A stretch of DNA of 64,000 bases from Druceiella hillmani (GCA_039881145.1 JAYKKI010000006.1:10920501-10984500), one strand, 5' to 3'; counted from the first letter of the stretch, positions 20,787 through 32,300 are shown. Numbers and translations: made by a program. The notes: generated by a model from the letters alone, not told the origin.

Positions 20787-20900
20787 GTGACAAGAGTGCA
20801 TAATGGAGTCAGCTTAAGCTACATGCGCGGGCATTAACTGCCTCCCATTATCTGGCGATATTGTCCGGGTTACAACTTCATGACACGCCGTGGCTGCTTA
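20690..20900. other. GC-rich island, possible conserved non-coding element
   Basis: About 200 bp of balanced-composition DNA in an AT-rich setting, with short palindromic words (ttaagct, gcgcgggc). Either coding with its neighbour call or a regulatory block. Confidence 0.35.
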
Positions 20901-21117
20901 AGAAAAAGTAATGCTCATGCATTTGTTGCACTCAACACGCTAATCGTCTTTTAATTAATTTATTTATTAAGCTATTTGTCATTGCTTTTAATGTGTCTTC
21001 ACTAATTTCAATGTTAAATACAAATTATAATGAAAAATACGCAATACGAACCACACTGTCCTGTTTGTTGGTAGCGTTTGATTGGAAATATCAATTGGAC
21101 CTTTTCATTGTACTGTT

Positions 21118-21278
21118 TAAAATAAGCGAGAAGGAAAATTTGTATGAAACTGGTTGTTAATTACAGATGATTTATTTGTATGCTCTTGTCGAATATCACC
21201 CGCGTGAAGCTCGCGTATTAAGGGTTCCTTATATCGGTTGATGTAAAATTTCTTAATTTAACGTAAATCATTACTAAA

Positions 21279-21355
<77 letters not shown>

Positions 21356-21590
21356 CTGGTCCAATGTTCAATATGTTTCAAATAAGCGAGAAGGAATATT
21401 TGTATGAAGGTGGCTCTTAATTACGGATGCTTTATTTGTATGCTCTTGTTGAACATCACCCGAGTGCAGCTCGCGATATCCTGATTGTTTCTTATATCGG
21501 TTGAAGTGAAATTTCTTAATTTAACGTAAATCATCATTAATATTTAATATATATTTCCTAGTCCGATCAATGTTCAATAATATCTAACGT
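21118..21590 (+). repeat. 261-bp tandem duplication containing a (TA)n run
   Basis: The unit beginning aaataagcgagaagg (21119) repeats at 21380. Shared blocks include tttatttgtatgctcttgt, atatcggttga and atttcttaatttaacgtaaatc, ending in gtcc…aatgttcaat. The first unit carries an expanded (TA)n tract (about 21282-21354), the second only a few ta. The repeated 'cacccgcgtgaagctcgcg' word resembles Helitron-type hairpin ends. Confidence 0.8.
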
Positions 21591-21810
21591 AATTAAATAG
21601 CATAAGTACATATTATCGCGAATGTCTATATCAAAAATTCATAATTATAAATTTCTTAAAACTTTTGTGTAAGTCTTTAAAAAGCCTGTTTTCATAATTT
21701 TAGGTTTAGCAGTTTCCGAAACGAGGACACAATTTGCGGATTTTTTGCAGTATTTAATTTGAACCATAAATATTTATATAAATATTTTTGATTGTTATCC
21801 TTTGAGGTAG

Positions 21811-22041
21811 GTTTGCGTTTCGACGTCATAGTTTTATTTATTATAATTATACACTCACGGGTCACTCGCAGATTACTCACGAGTCCGTATATCACAATCT
21901 CAGAAATCGTTTTTCTCAGAAATCGCTTCACTTGGAAAAGAAAGGAGAAAAACGTGTGTGATATACGGACTCGTGAGTAATCTGTGAGTGATCCGGGAGT
22001 GTATAATTATAATAAATAAAACTATGACGTCGAAACGCAAA
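21811..22041. mobile_element. MITE-like element with about 86-bp inverted repeats
   Basis: Left arm 21811-21896 begins gtttgcgtttcgacgtcat. Right arm 21957-22041 is its reverse complement with about three mismatches. The spacer of about 60 bp includes a repeated ctcagaaatcg word. No coding capacity, and no convincing target duplication was seen. Confidence 0.8.
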
Positions 22042-22910
22042 CATTTGGATTCTATCTAACATCATATGAATATTATATATAGGCACGTTTTTTTACATAA
22101 TCAAATAAAAACGGCTTATAAAAATTTTATTAAAAATTTCACCTATTACATATTTATAGATAATATAACCAGGTCCAATTTGCATTAAATCTGAATTTTG
22201 GATAAAAAATCGATAAATTAGAGGTGGAACGGTCGTACTATTGTATGATAATCTCCAAACATCTGTTACAAAATACGCAGCTTTCTGTCTCTGGTCATAA
22301 TGATTCTCCTACTAGGTATATGAGTTCTACTACATAAGAGAAAAAGAAACAAAGCAATTACGGATATACGTAGGATATCCCGTTCATCGTATAAATCCCT
22401 TCTTAATAAAGAATGAGACAGAAAACATAGTTTTTGTTTGTAACATATCATACTCTTGGACAAGTATCCATATACTAGTACTTTGTGTTTGCTTTATACT
22501 AGATATTTTCTAGTCCGTTTAAACTACATACCATTTCGACATTTAACGTGCAAATATTCATTCATAGTCTCTGAAGGCCAGTGACAAAAGGGGTTTCATA
22601 ATAATAGAATAATAACACAACAAAAATATGATCTAATGATCATATTTTTTGTTACTTTTGTTTAGTTTAATTCAAATAAGTGAAACACCAAAATATGTGT
22701 AAATATATGTATAGCAAAATAAACTTTTAAGGAAAAAATATCCCCTTATATGCCATCAGCTATAAATACTTATTTATATTTTCACCTCCATTTTAATTGA
22801 TATAAAATGTGGAGGAAAGTTTTCGATATCTCATATAGCAGCGTTTTCTACAGATAGACACTGCTGAAAATCCCAATACGTAACAAACCAAAAAAATATC
22901 GAATACTTTA
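22042..22910. other. AT-rich non-coding stretch
   Basis: Nothing recognised except a short inverted repeat (aaaaatatgatc / gatcatattttt, about 22624-22650). Confidence 0.5.
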
Positions 22911-23329
22911 TGACAAGCGTTTAGGTTGCGTACTCCCAAATGAAGACCCGTTAAGCAAGTTTGCGTGTCGCATACGGCCTAGTATTTTTAAAGTAAAACT
23001 TCTTTACGCACGCTGGACCGGGGGTAATAAACTGGTGAATGCGTGACGAGAGCGTTACGAAAAGTGTGATCGGGCGAGGTGAACGGAAGTTGAGAGGGAG
23101 ATATAAGTTAGTAAAGACAGAAAGAGAGAGAGTTACGTTTCGTATATTACTGTAGGGACAAGAAAGAGAGGTGCGAGCACACATTTTCTTTCTCTCTTTC
23201 TCTCATAGCCGGTTATGTTTCGTATATCTAAGACACAGTGCAAACCTATTGTCTGTATCACACTGTAGGAGCAAGAGAGAGCAGTGCGCGCGCACATTTT
23301 CTTTCTCTCTTCCTCTCATAGCCAGTGCG

Positions 23330-23374
<45 letters not shown>

Positions 23375-23392
23375 CATATATATATATATAAA

Positions 23393-23438
<46 letters not shown>

Positions 23439-23695
23439 TATATATGCGAGTGTGCTAGCGTTACGCGAACGGTGATTTTTTAATTATTATGTAATTTCAT
23501 TTCGTTTACGTTTAAAGTGAATAAAATTGTAAATTCATTTTAAAGTTCATATTTTGTGAATTTGAAGTTTTACTTCAGTCGTGTGGTCTAATGCACACTC
23601 GTTTTTTAATAGGTATGCGGTCCCTATTACTTTTACATACTCGTAAGAGGATAACTTAGTAGATAAATGTGTTAGTATAGCACACCTCTACTAAA
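22911..23695 (+). repeat. dispersed repeat, long copy with internal duplication
   Basis: Its ends match the short copy at 1458-1645. The interior holds a duplicated block of about 110 bp: gttacgtttcgtat … cactgtagg … gagcaagagagagc… cacattttctttctctct … ctctcatagcc, once at about 23134-23205 and again at about 23213-23325. It also holds (TA)n tracts at 23331-23447 with taaata interruptions. Probably a non-autonomous mobile element; class unknown. Confidence 0.5.
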
Positions 23696-24030
23696 AATTG
23701 CGTCAACATTTTTTTTTCAGTCATTGGATAAAAATATTAATTTGTATTTTACTATTAAAGTACGATTATATTCGATACAAACATACTCGTCTATGCTACA
23801 CCGATATTCGATACTCGACAGTACTTAAGTACTAATCAATCAGGTAAGCGTTTTAACAGTACAACATGCTTAATAATTAGTCAATAACATTTTTAAACAT
23901 CAGTAACATTACTTTAATATAATGAACAGTCAATCATACAACTAGAATTAAAATTAAAAGTACATTAATATTTGTTTAAATTTCTTACCATCTAATTCTT
24001 AGTAGTACCATTTATGAATATTTATTGTTT
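23696..24030. other. AT-rich non-coding stretch
   Basis: Nothing recognised. Confidence 0.5.
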
Positions 24031-24135
24031 AACAATACGGTAGTTAACTCATTCTAAATTTTGATATTTTCGTACAATATTGTAAAATATAAATTAATTA
24101 AAAACCAGTCTTGAAAAAAATTCAAAAATTAAAAA
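24031..24135 (-). repeat. 3' fragment of the 340-bp repeat family, inverted
   Basis: The reverse complement matches 43030-43132: caaaactggtttttaatt, acaatattgtacgaaa, aaatttagaa and gagt.aactaccgtatt. Family copies lie at 42455-42760, 42770-43132 and 44255-44615. Confidence 0.7.
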
Positions 24136-24701
24136 AAAAATATATATATATATATTTTCGTTTTACGATTGAGAATTCTGCTTTTCTTGTTCCGATTGTT
24201 CCTTGTACCGATTGTCACTGAATATCCTAATTGTTCCTTGCACCGACTTTTTAGCCACCAATTCTGATTTTATGAAAAGTAGAACTGAGAATAATAGTTA
24301 CAATACTCAACTCGATTTTTTTTTAAGCATAATCAATGTTTAACGCGTTTAAGAATCCGATTCTCGTATCTACAGGTGACAACATCTAATTCCACTTTTT
24401 CATCACACCAGTTGAAGGGACGTAAAAAGAGTTTTCTAAGGCATTAAGAAATTATATATTGAGATAACTTTAACTCATCATAGTAACGCAATCGAAAGAT
24501 TGTTTTTCGGTAGATTGCCACCGTGCATAGCTAATTTATCTCTTGGGAACGTAAGTTTTTCAGGAACGAATTGCTATATTAATAAATTTAACGAAATGTA
24601 GGATTTACTCAGACGTCAACAGGTTACAAATAACGGTTAATAGGTTAAAAATGACTGAATGTGCCCATCGTTCACTGATCTAACGTAAAGCTAGAAAATT
24701 G
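24136..24701. other. AT-rich non-coding stretch
   Basis: Short (TA)n at about 24139-24156. A cttgttccgattgttcctt word occurs in near-duplicate at 24185 and 24215. No gene. Confidence 0.5.
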
Positions 24702-25203
24702 TTACTTTTGCACTGTAAAGTTGATATAACTGTATACTTACACTTTACTTTTGCACTGTAAAGTTCATATGACTGTATACTTACACTTTACTTTTGCACT
24801 GTAAAGTTCATATAACTGTACACTTACACTCTACTTTTGCACTGTAAAGTTCATATAACTGTATACTTACACTTTACTTTTGCACTGTAAAGTTCATATA
24901 ACTGTACACTTACACTTTACTTTTGCACTGTAAAGTTCATATAACTGTACACTTACACTTACTTTTGCATTGTAAAGTTTTTATAACTGTACACTTGCAT
25001 TTTACTTTTGCACTGTAAAGTTCATATAACTGTACACTTACACTTTACTTTTGCACTGTAAAGTTCATATAACTGTACACTTACACGTTACTTTTGCAAT
25101 GTAAAGTTCATATAACTGTACACTTACACTTTACTTTTGCACTGTAAAGTTCATATAACTGTACACTTACACTTTACTTTTGCACTGTAAAGTTCATATA
25201 ACT
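24702..25203. repeat. 43-bp minisatellite A, about 11.7 copies
   Basis: The word cttttgcactgtaaagtt recurs every 43 bp (24705, 24748, 24791 …). The unit also contains catataactgtacacttaca and is itself partly palindromic (gtaaagt / actttac). Units differ by one or two bases; one unit near 24955 has a 1-bp deletion. Confidence 0.95.
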
Positions 25204-25649
25204 AGTAGATACGTGATACAATGCATTATTATATGATTATCACATTACTATGTGATTCACGTTAATAAATTAAATTTTTTTTATCATTTTGTTAGCAAAA
25301 CTAGACATGAAGACATCACTTTAATTTTTTTTATTTTCTACATTATAAGCTATTAATAGTTGTTTAATGTTACAATTTCTATACTCCTTATACAATATTA
25401 TATGAGATATTAAACTTCATTATAATTTTGCGATGAAGTCTTTCTCTCCCGCGTCCCAGCGCCACCACTTTCTAGACCTCATATATTTTAATATTTCTCC
25501 GTAAATTCAAAATCTACCCTGATGGTTTATACATAAGTACCTTCTGGAATAATAAACAACCTACACGAGCTCAAAAACCGCATCAATATCAATCCGGTAA
25601 AACTCAAGTTACTGCGAACAGATAGAGAAAGAGACAGACGTAGTATTTT
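25204..25649. other. AT-rich non-coding stretch
   Basis: Nothing recognised. Confidence 0.5.
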
Positions 25650-25652
25650 ATG

Positions 25653-25724
<72 letters not shown>
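25650..25724. repeat. (TA)n microsatellite
   Basis: About 70 bp, nearly uninterrupted. Confidence 0.95.
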
Positions 25725-25727
<3 letters not shown>

Positions 25728-25839
25728 TGACAAATAAAAAAAATGCAAATAATGCACCTAAAATAAAGCGTTATATTTAAGTAGACATTAGTTCACTTTA
25801 CTAAGCGATTAAGTATGCAGGTATGCATATCTAGAAAGC

Positions 25840-25935
25840 TTACTCGAGTGGAACGGAGGAAGGTCAGTGGTCGCTAAGAATGAACGAGCGCGCCAGCAGG
25901 TGACGGAACGAACGGTGCTCCAATGAAAGTTGTGA
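25840..25935. other. GC-richer block
   Basis: Segment with tactcgagtgg, gagcgcgccagc and gtgacggaacg words; no coding frame. Possible regulatory or conserved non-coding DNA. Confidence 0.2.
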
Positions 25936-26205
25936 ACAAACTAGCAATGAAGAAGGCAAAAACTTTACACTGTTAATTGTACATCGAAGTGATTCACAGT
26001 TTTTGCAAGAAAAGAATAAAATACAATCTTTTTCTTTGTAGTGAAAATGTATTAGAAATCGTCTAAGACGTTGTTCAAAAAAGCCGCATCGAAATAGACG
26101 TCATTGTGTATATATACAAATTAGCAAAGGAAAAATTTATTAAAATTAATCGAGAAAGCAAACGAAATTGAAAAGAACTTCAGTATGATAGTAATAATAG
26201 CTTAT

Positions 26206-26913
26206 TTACTAGCTAACTTTACTTAGCTTATTTTATTAAAATTACAGTACACTTACTAACTTTACTTAGCTTATTTTATTAAAATTACAGTACACTTACT
26301 AACTTTACTTAGCTTATTTTATTAAAATTACAGTACACTTACTAACTTTACTTAGCTTATTTTATTAAAATTACAGTACACATACTAACTTTACTTAGCT
26401 TATTTTATTAAAATTACAGTACACTTACTAACTTTACTTAGCTTATGTTATTAAAATTACAGTACACTTACTAACTTTACTTAGCTAATTTTATTAAAAT
26501 TACAGTACACTTACTAACTTTACTTAGCTTATTTTATTAAAATTACAGTACACTTACTAACTTTACTTAGCTTATTTTATTAAAATTACAGTACACATAC
26601 TAACTTTACTTAGCTTATTTTATTAAAATTACAGTACACTTACTAACTTTACTTAGCTTATTTTATTAAAATTACAGTACACTTACTAACTTTACTTAGC
26701 TTATGTTATTAAAATTACAGTACACTTACTAACTTTACTTAGCTAATTTTATTAAAATTACAGTACACTTACTAACTTTACTTAGCTTATTTTATTAAAA
26801 TTACAGTACACTTACTAACTTTACTTAGCTTATTTTATTAAAATTACAGTACACTTACTAACTTTACTTAGCTTATTTTATTAAAATTACAGTACACATA
26901 CTAACTTTACTTA
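26206..26913. repeat. 43-bp minisatellite B, about 16.5 copies
   Basis: The word acttagcttattttattaa recurs every 43 bp from 26221. Variants mark higher-order copying: ttatgtt at 26443 and 26701, gctaatt at 26484 and 26742 (both 258 bp apart, six units), and catac at 26381, 26596 and 26897. Shares a length and a roughly 20-bp region with minisatellite A. Confidence 0.95.
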
Positions 26914-27190
26914 TCGTTTCTAAAGCACAGTACGATATTCAAAGTTTTATTCAGCCGTTTGTTTAATTGTTAATTTACTTATTAATTATCTATGTATCGA
27001 ATAATTTTCTTTGAACATATTCACTTAGCGTTATGTTAACAATTTACTACCTGTGCTGCGGGGTTTTGCTCGCGAGGAATTATTTTATTTATGTCGCTCT
27101 CGCCCAGCGGTCAATAAACTCCATCGGTCCGTTCGCCAGACGACATCGGTCGTCGTCGACAAATAAGCCGATCTCTTTTTACTTTGCAAT
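26914..27190. other. non-coding, with a GC-rich block
   Basis: About 27050-27190 is GC-rich; it begins with tgctgcggggttttgctcgc, resembling Helitron-type hairpin ends found elsewhere in Lepidoptera, and continues with gccagacgacatcggtcgtc. No open frame of note. Confidence 0.3.
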
Positions 27191-27815
27191 ATTTAACTAG
27201 TATTCCCCGACTGATAATATAATTTTCTTCCAAATAAGTTTAGGAAAGTTAAGTTTTAAGAAATAAAAGTGAGTTAAGTTTTAAGAAAGACAAGCATTTT
27301 TAAATCGGGCGTGTGATTACAGAACAAAGCCAATAAACAAACTAACTTAATTTCATATATCATTACAGATAGGCGAAGACACAATCCAATTGACTTTGAA
27401 GCTCAACAACTTGCAGAAAAGGCAAAAATCACCTATTATATTATTTCGGGAAAAGCTTTACTTCAATACGCATGATTAATAAAATTACTCTTGTGTTCTG
27501 TATCATACACACAAACACATACATATTGAAGTTGAAACAAATAATGAAGTTTTATAGCAGTCTTAATATTGATACATTTGCAAATCACTGGAGCTGCTAA
27601 ATACTGAATGGTCTTCTATTCAAATATTCAACAAAAGACCGGCAAAAGCCATTATAACGTTACTATAAAGCTGCTCTTATGACGAAAAGTCATGTAATTT
27701 TTTATAATAGTTTGTAAATTATATTTCTACGTTATATCCTCCATACATAGATGATACATACTAATCTATGAAACGCGCAGGTCCGATAAGGTCATCGAAT
27801 AAAACATTTTTTTTA
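27191..27815. other. AT-rich non-coding stretch
   Basis: Nothing recognised. Confidence 0.5.
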
Positions 27816-28195
27816 AAACCGACTTCAAAAAAAGGAGATAGTAAAAAGTAAAAAAATAATTAACTCAAAATAGGTACCTACTCGTACTTATTCGCAATAA
27901 TAACTCATCTATCTATTTTTGAAGTCGGTACCAGCACTGTCGACCAACTTAAACTATATAATTTTACTTAATTTACAATGAAAATTTTAAACCTTGAGTT
28001 CTAATGTATTCATAATACGAACTAGTTACATAAAGGGCGTATTTATAACATAAAACTTTGCATTTGTCTAAGTTGATTGGCTCTGCTGGCACCGACTTCA
28101 AAAATAAGTAACAAGTAACTTAGTTATTTATTGCGAATAAATAGGTACCTGTTTTGAGTTAACTATTATTTTTTTAACTTTTTAGTATCTACGGT
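27816..28195. mobile_element. element with about 95-bp inverted repeats of the 'cgacttcaaaa' type
   Basis: Arms 27836-27929 and 28091-28190 are reverse complements with small gaps: shared agata.taaaaagt, taactcaaaa.aggtacct, ttattcgcaataa and tttttgaagtcggt. The loop is about 160 bp. The 'accgacttcaaaa' edge is a hallmark of very abundant lepidopteran repeats (from memory). No coding capacity. Confidence 0.7.
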
Positions 28196-28411
28196 TTTTT
28201 AACAAATATTTTATTTTAGAATGTTTAGTGGTTAATAGTATTAGTCATCTCACTATACCTAATAATACATTATTTTCTATCTTAGAATAATGTATAATTA
28301 TTAAAAGTCACGGACAAAAGCTGGTATATGGATAATTACGTCTTTGTCTAAAATTGGTTATTAACAACACATAGGACACATAGGACTAGACGTTGAATAA
28401 TTTCGTTTTCC

Positions 28412-28813
28412 ATTTCCGAAGTCCAATATCAGATTTTGTAAAGTAACAACTAGTACCAGTAGCAAATATCTTGAATCAAGTTTAATTTACAACCATCCGT
28501 TAAGGAGTTCCATTGCTTATCTCCATCAGACCCTGATCTCGTGAGTGGTGTAGTTATTTTGCAAAGTAATAACTACCGATAACAAATATCCTGAATCGTA
28601 GTTGATTTACTGGCATTCGTTAAGGAGTTACATTGTTAATTCCCGAATTTCATCATCAAATTGTCACCATATTTATACAAGACTACACCTAAAGTACCCC
28701 CTTTTTGATAAAAAAAATTATCGAAATCGGTCCACGTGTAGAATTATCGCTGAACATAAAAAAAAAGAATTCGGCGAATTGAGAACCTCCTCATTTTTTA
28801 AGTCGATAAAAAA
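28412..28813 (+). repeat. lepidopteran repeat ending 'gaattgagaacctcctc…aagtcg'
   Basis: The right end (about 28722-28813) carries atcggtccacgtgtagaatt, a run of a, then gaattgagaacctcctcatt and ttttaagtcgataaaa, matching the widespread repeat terminus known to me from many moth genomes. The left part holds a direct duplication: 28438-28524 and 28561-28645 share aacaaatatc.tgaatc and tccgttaaggagtt. An open frame of 104 residues across it (28602-28916) is a by-product. Confidence 0.65.
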
Positions 28814-28814
28814 A

Positions 28815-29497
28815 CACGTAAAAGGCGAAAAAGAAAAAAAAAATGTTTTTATTTTTAAGTTACTATGCATTTTGTTAGATTTTTGTTATTTTTTATTTCT
28901 TATCAATAATTCCTGATACAATGACACAATATAAACTATGCGCTTTTATAAAGATAGTTTCTTTTTCGTTTTTTTATTGTGCTTCAAAATTATATTTTAT
29001 TGTTTGTTTAATCCTAATTATTAATCGATGAATTTTTTGGTTTTTTAATATTCCGAAAAGTACCACTTTTAGATATATTATATTTCTGTAACGCCCAGCT
29101 CATTTTTACCGATCTCCTTTCAACTTCATCAAGTACAAGCAGACGAACAGAATAAATAAAATTACCAATTATATTATGTAGACTATATAACTATATCGGG
29201 ATTAAAACCGACGATTTCATATAAGTCTAAATTTGCAGAAATTTAACCCATTAATGCATGGCTGTTTACGAACTCATGAAAAAATTACAAAAACGTAACT
29301 CATCACAGAAGAAAAAGACAATGAGAGTTTTCCTTTAAGTTTACTATCTTAACACACTTAATGTAACGAAACAAAGGCGTTGCCATTGTAAAAAAAAAAG
29401 GAAAAATATTCAATATTTGAAGATCTAAAAATCTGAAAGGTCTGGATTAAAATATTGCATCAGATCGGCTATAACTTAATTTTAGAAGCAATTTAAG

Positions 29498-29498
<1 letters not shown>
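28815..29498. other. AT-rich non-coding stretch
   Basis: Nothing recognised. Confidence 0.5.

Positions 29499-29551
<53 letters not shown>
29499..29551. repeat. (TA)n microsatellite
   Basis: Uninterrupted ta run. Confidence 0.95.
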
Positions 29552-29553
<2 letters not shown>

Positions 29554-29789
29554 AATCAAACCTTTTTTAGTTTCAAAAATAAACCGAACTGGGTTGCAAT
29601 TAATACAAATATTGAGGACACCTTAAAATCATGTTTACATTAAGATGATTAGGGATATCTTTAAAAACTGTTTTAGGATGATACTAAAAAAAATGTCCTC
29701 AATTCAGTTCAACTAGTTAACAAAATTATAACCTCAGGTTAATTCGGTGTGTCACAAAACCAAGCATTCTCACGTAATACGTCACGATA

Positions 29790-30125
29790 GGTTGTTAAAA
29801 CGCAGAACTCATTATCCCACGTACGTGATTGCATCGCCGCGTCACGTCATACGTGACACGCGCCGTGACAAGCCGTGCGCGTTGCGACAGCGTCCAAGGT
29901 CGCTCATCTGACATTGAGCCGCCACCATTGTGCAGTGGTGGAGACAATGTCCGGCTCACTTCCTGCAGCCGCATGTTGCCACATGACGCAGAATCTTGAT
30001 CCGAAACAATCGGCTGCTAAGCGAGCGAAGCCTTGGGGACTCCAAACTCGAGCGGAAGTGGCGTTCGGGCCGACGAGGATATTTTGTTGCCTGGAACCAT
30101 CTTAAGAGTGACCTTGGCAGGGTCA
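29790..30125. other. GC island: candidate enhancer, promoter or unrecognised exon
   Basis: The most GC-rich block after the CABIT exon. The left part is dense in acgtga/tcacgt words (tcacgtcatacgtgacacgc around 29840). The right part is open on the plus strand from 29875 to 30105 (76 residues) and on the minus strand in two frames, one of about 66 codons. None of the peptides is recognised and no convincing splice pair was found. The short inverted repeat ccaccat…agtggtgg lies at about 29924-29942. Confidence 0.35.
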
Positions 30126-30212
30126 CAAAAAGAAATGAGGTTCTTAGTGTTTGCGTCAAAAATTGATTCGAATTACATTAATCTTTTCCAACCTTTGTGG
30201 TGAAACTTGTTC

Positions 30213-30257
30213 TTTTTTAATTCCTTGTTTATTCTTTATAAACAAGGAATTAAAAAA
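30213..30257. repeat. perfect 19-bp hairpin
   Basis: Arms ttttttaattccttgttta (30213-30231) and the exact complement (30239-30257) with a 7-nt loop. Confidence 0.85.
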
Positions 30258-30590
30258 ACTTATCGTAAGCTATATAATCTTCATATTATCTTCTTCTATA
30301 TAGAAAGTGATAATATATTCTTTATATTTTGACTTTTTTAGAATGGAAAATGAAATCCTCATAAGACAATTCACGTGACTATTTGTTTGTCTGTCAGAGT
30401 CGATTTTCCCAAAAAACTTGAAATTTTTCGCAATAATACATTAAGACTTAACACCATATAAATAACATCGTAATTTTAGATGGAAAAAATATGTACTCGA
30501 AAACTTTTTTTAAATTTTATGACCGGTGTTGGTATCGTTCGAGCACTTTCGAATATTTATTATTAGGTACTGAAAAATAGATAGGGATAT

Positions 30591-30622
<32 letters not shown>

Positions 30623-31999
30623 GAGCCTAGAAAGATATGAAAATAAAGAAAATAAAGAAATCTGGGAAACATATTTTTCCGTTTGTGGGTTTATGAAAGA
30701 AATTTCAATGTTTACGCAACAGTTACGTCAACATTATGCCCAACTCACGTTCCTTGCACAATATTGGGTCATCGTTTCCAATTTTTATTTTACTTTTTCA
30801 ATATCTTGTACCTAAGGTAAAGAAAGATAAGAAGGAGCCAAACCTTCTTTAGAGATGATTTAATATTAAATTAAGCAGTAAGTATATGAACTTTTATTGT
30901 GCCTATAACCTATGCAGAATTTTCATTAATATTTTCTTTCCTTTTGCTGACACTCCATATATAATATAAGAAAGATTCATCTCCAATTTTTTAAGAACTG
31001 CCACAAAAGTGTAGACGTAAAATTGTAAATGGTTAATTTTAAGTTACGGACCATTTTAGTAAAATCCAGAGTAACCTTGTAATTATCAACGATTTTAAAG
31101 CACAAATATTTTGAATGGAATCATTTCTTTCATTTAAAAAAAAATTGAGATTTATTCCAAAATATGTCCAAATCTGCGGGATCATATTTTCTAAAACTTT
31201 GTATACCTTACATACAAGATATTATATTATGAATTTCAATCATTGTTGGTTACTAAGGTTTATAAAAGGGTCGCTTACATCTATACTAAGTACTATAAGT
31301 TAAAATTGAAGCAGTAACCAACGCAATATCTAAGAAAATAATAAACTGGTATCACATAAACAGAAAGCAAATACATTAGGGTTTTAAATAAATAAAGAAA
31401 ACAGTTATCAAAATAAAGAAAACAAATAACGAAAATGAAAATTTATTTTTCACGCCTGTTGAAAGCACCATAGATCAGGTCTGCTGGGTAAAATTGTCTA
31501 AAATTAAACAAATGTATCTTAAAAATTTCTAGATTCTATTTTACTAAATTACTAGACATTAAATACGTTTCATTACTAATAAGAACCCATTATTGATAGA
31601 GATATCCTTATGAATATTTCTTATTCGCCATTTCATTAAACTAAAAATGTTCACGATTGATAATTACTTAACTTGAAGGTAGTTAACCCTCAGAATCTAA
31701 TAAAAGATGAAACGAACGATTAGATATATTAGTCAATATATAAACGTGATAAACTTAAAATAATTTCTTTTCTGTGACACATTAATTTGCTTTGTTAAGT
31801 GGGAATACTGTTTCAAGTTCAAGAAATTGCAACAATTCACCAGACAACATTTATTACATCTGTGTAGAAACTATCGTGAGAAAGCACGAAGGAATTATAA
31901 GAAGCTTTATTGGAAATTGATATGGCACTTATTTTGGGACTAGTATTGAAAATCAAAACAAATAATGGCTTCCCCATCAGTTGCGCTCCATTGTCCTGG
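30258..31999. other. non-coding stretch
   Basis: Contains a (TA)n run with a taaata interruption (about 30587-30622). The segment at 30335-30560 (aatggaaaatgaaatcctca, tttgtttgtctgtcagag) looks like a degraded dispersed repeat. No gene seen. Confidence 0.45.
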
Positions 32000-32300
32000 A
32001 AGAAAAGCCTGGATTGCGTTTAATTTATGGAAAATATACTGAAAAATTTTATGAAATTGCTTTGAAAAATGAGTTCGAAAGTTTATTTTCTAAAATACCA
32101 ATTGAATTCCTTTCCGGAAAATCTTCGGGACTTTAATGAGGAATATGGGAAGGGATTCCATCAAAATATAAAGCTAATGGAATAACGATATCAGAACAAG
32201 TGGGATGTTAACATGATTACGGATTATTGCAAGATATTTATGCAAAAATGTGTGACTAGAAAACATAAACGAAAATCGTTAAAAAAATGCTTCCAAGGAA
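32000..32300 (+). pseudogene. transposon-associated protein fragment (multicopy insect family)
   Basis: From the ATG at 32069 a frame reads MSSKVYFLKY…, then FPENLRDFNEEYGKGFHQ, an in-frame stop after KLME, then RYQNKWDVNMITDYC and HKRKSLKK (to about 32295). In an upstream register near 32000 the piece RKAWIAFN appears. This order (AWxxF, MSxKVxFLxxxL, FPENLG, ERFHQDI, RYQGKWDxNMMADYCW, KRKS) is that of a protein repeated many times in insect and hydra genomes and thought to belong to a mobile element. The family identification is from memory and its transposon class is not known to me. Broken by stops and frameshifts. Confidence 0.6.

Noticed and set aside
28602..28916. 104-residue frame
   Set aside because: Lies mostly in a dispersed lepidopteran repeat; lysine-rich low-complexity C-part from a-runs.
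30621..30815. 64-residue frame
   Set aside because: Starts in the flank of a (TA)n run and has no family resemblance or supporting splice context.
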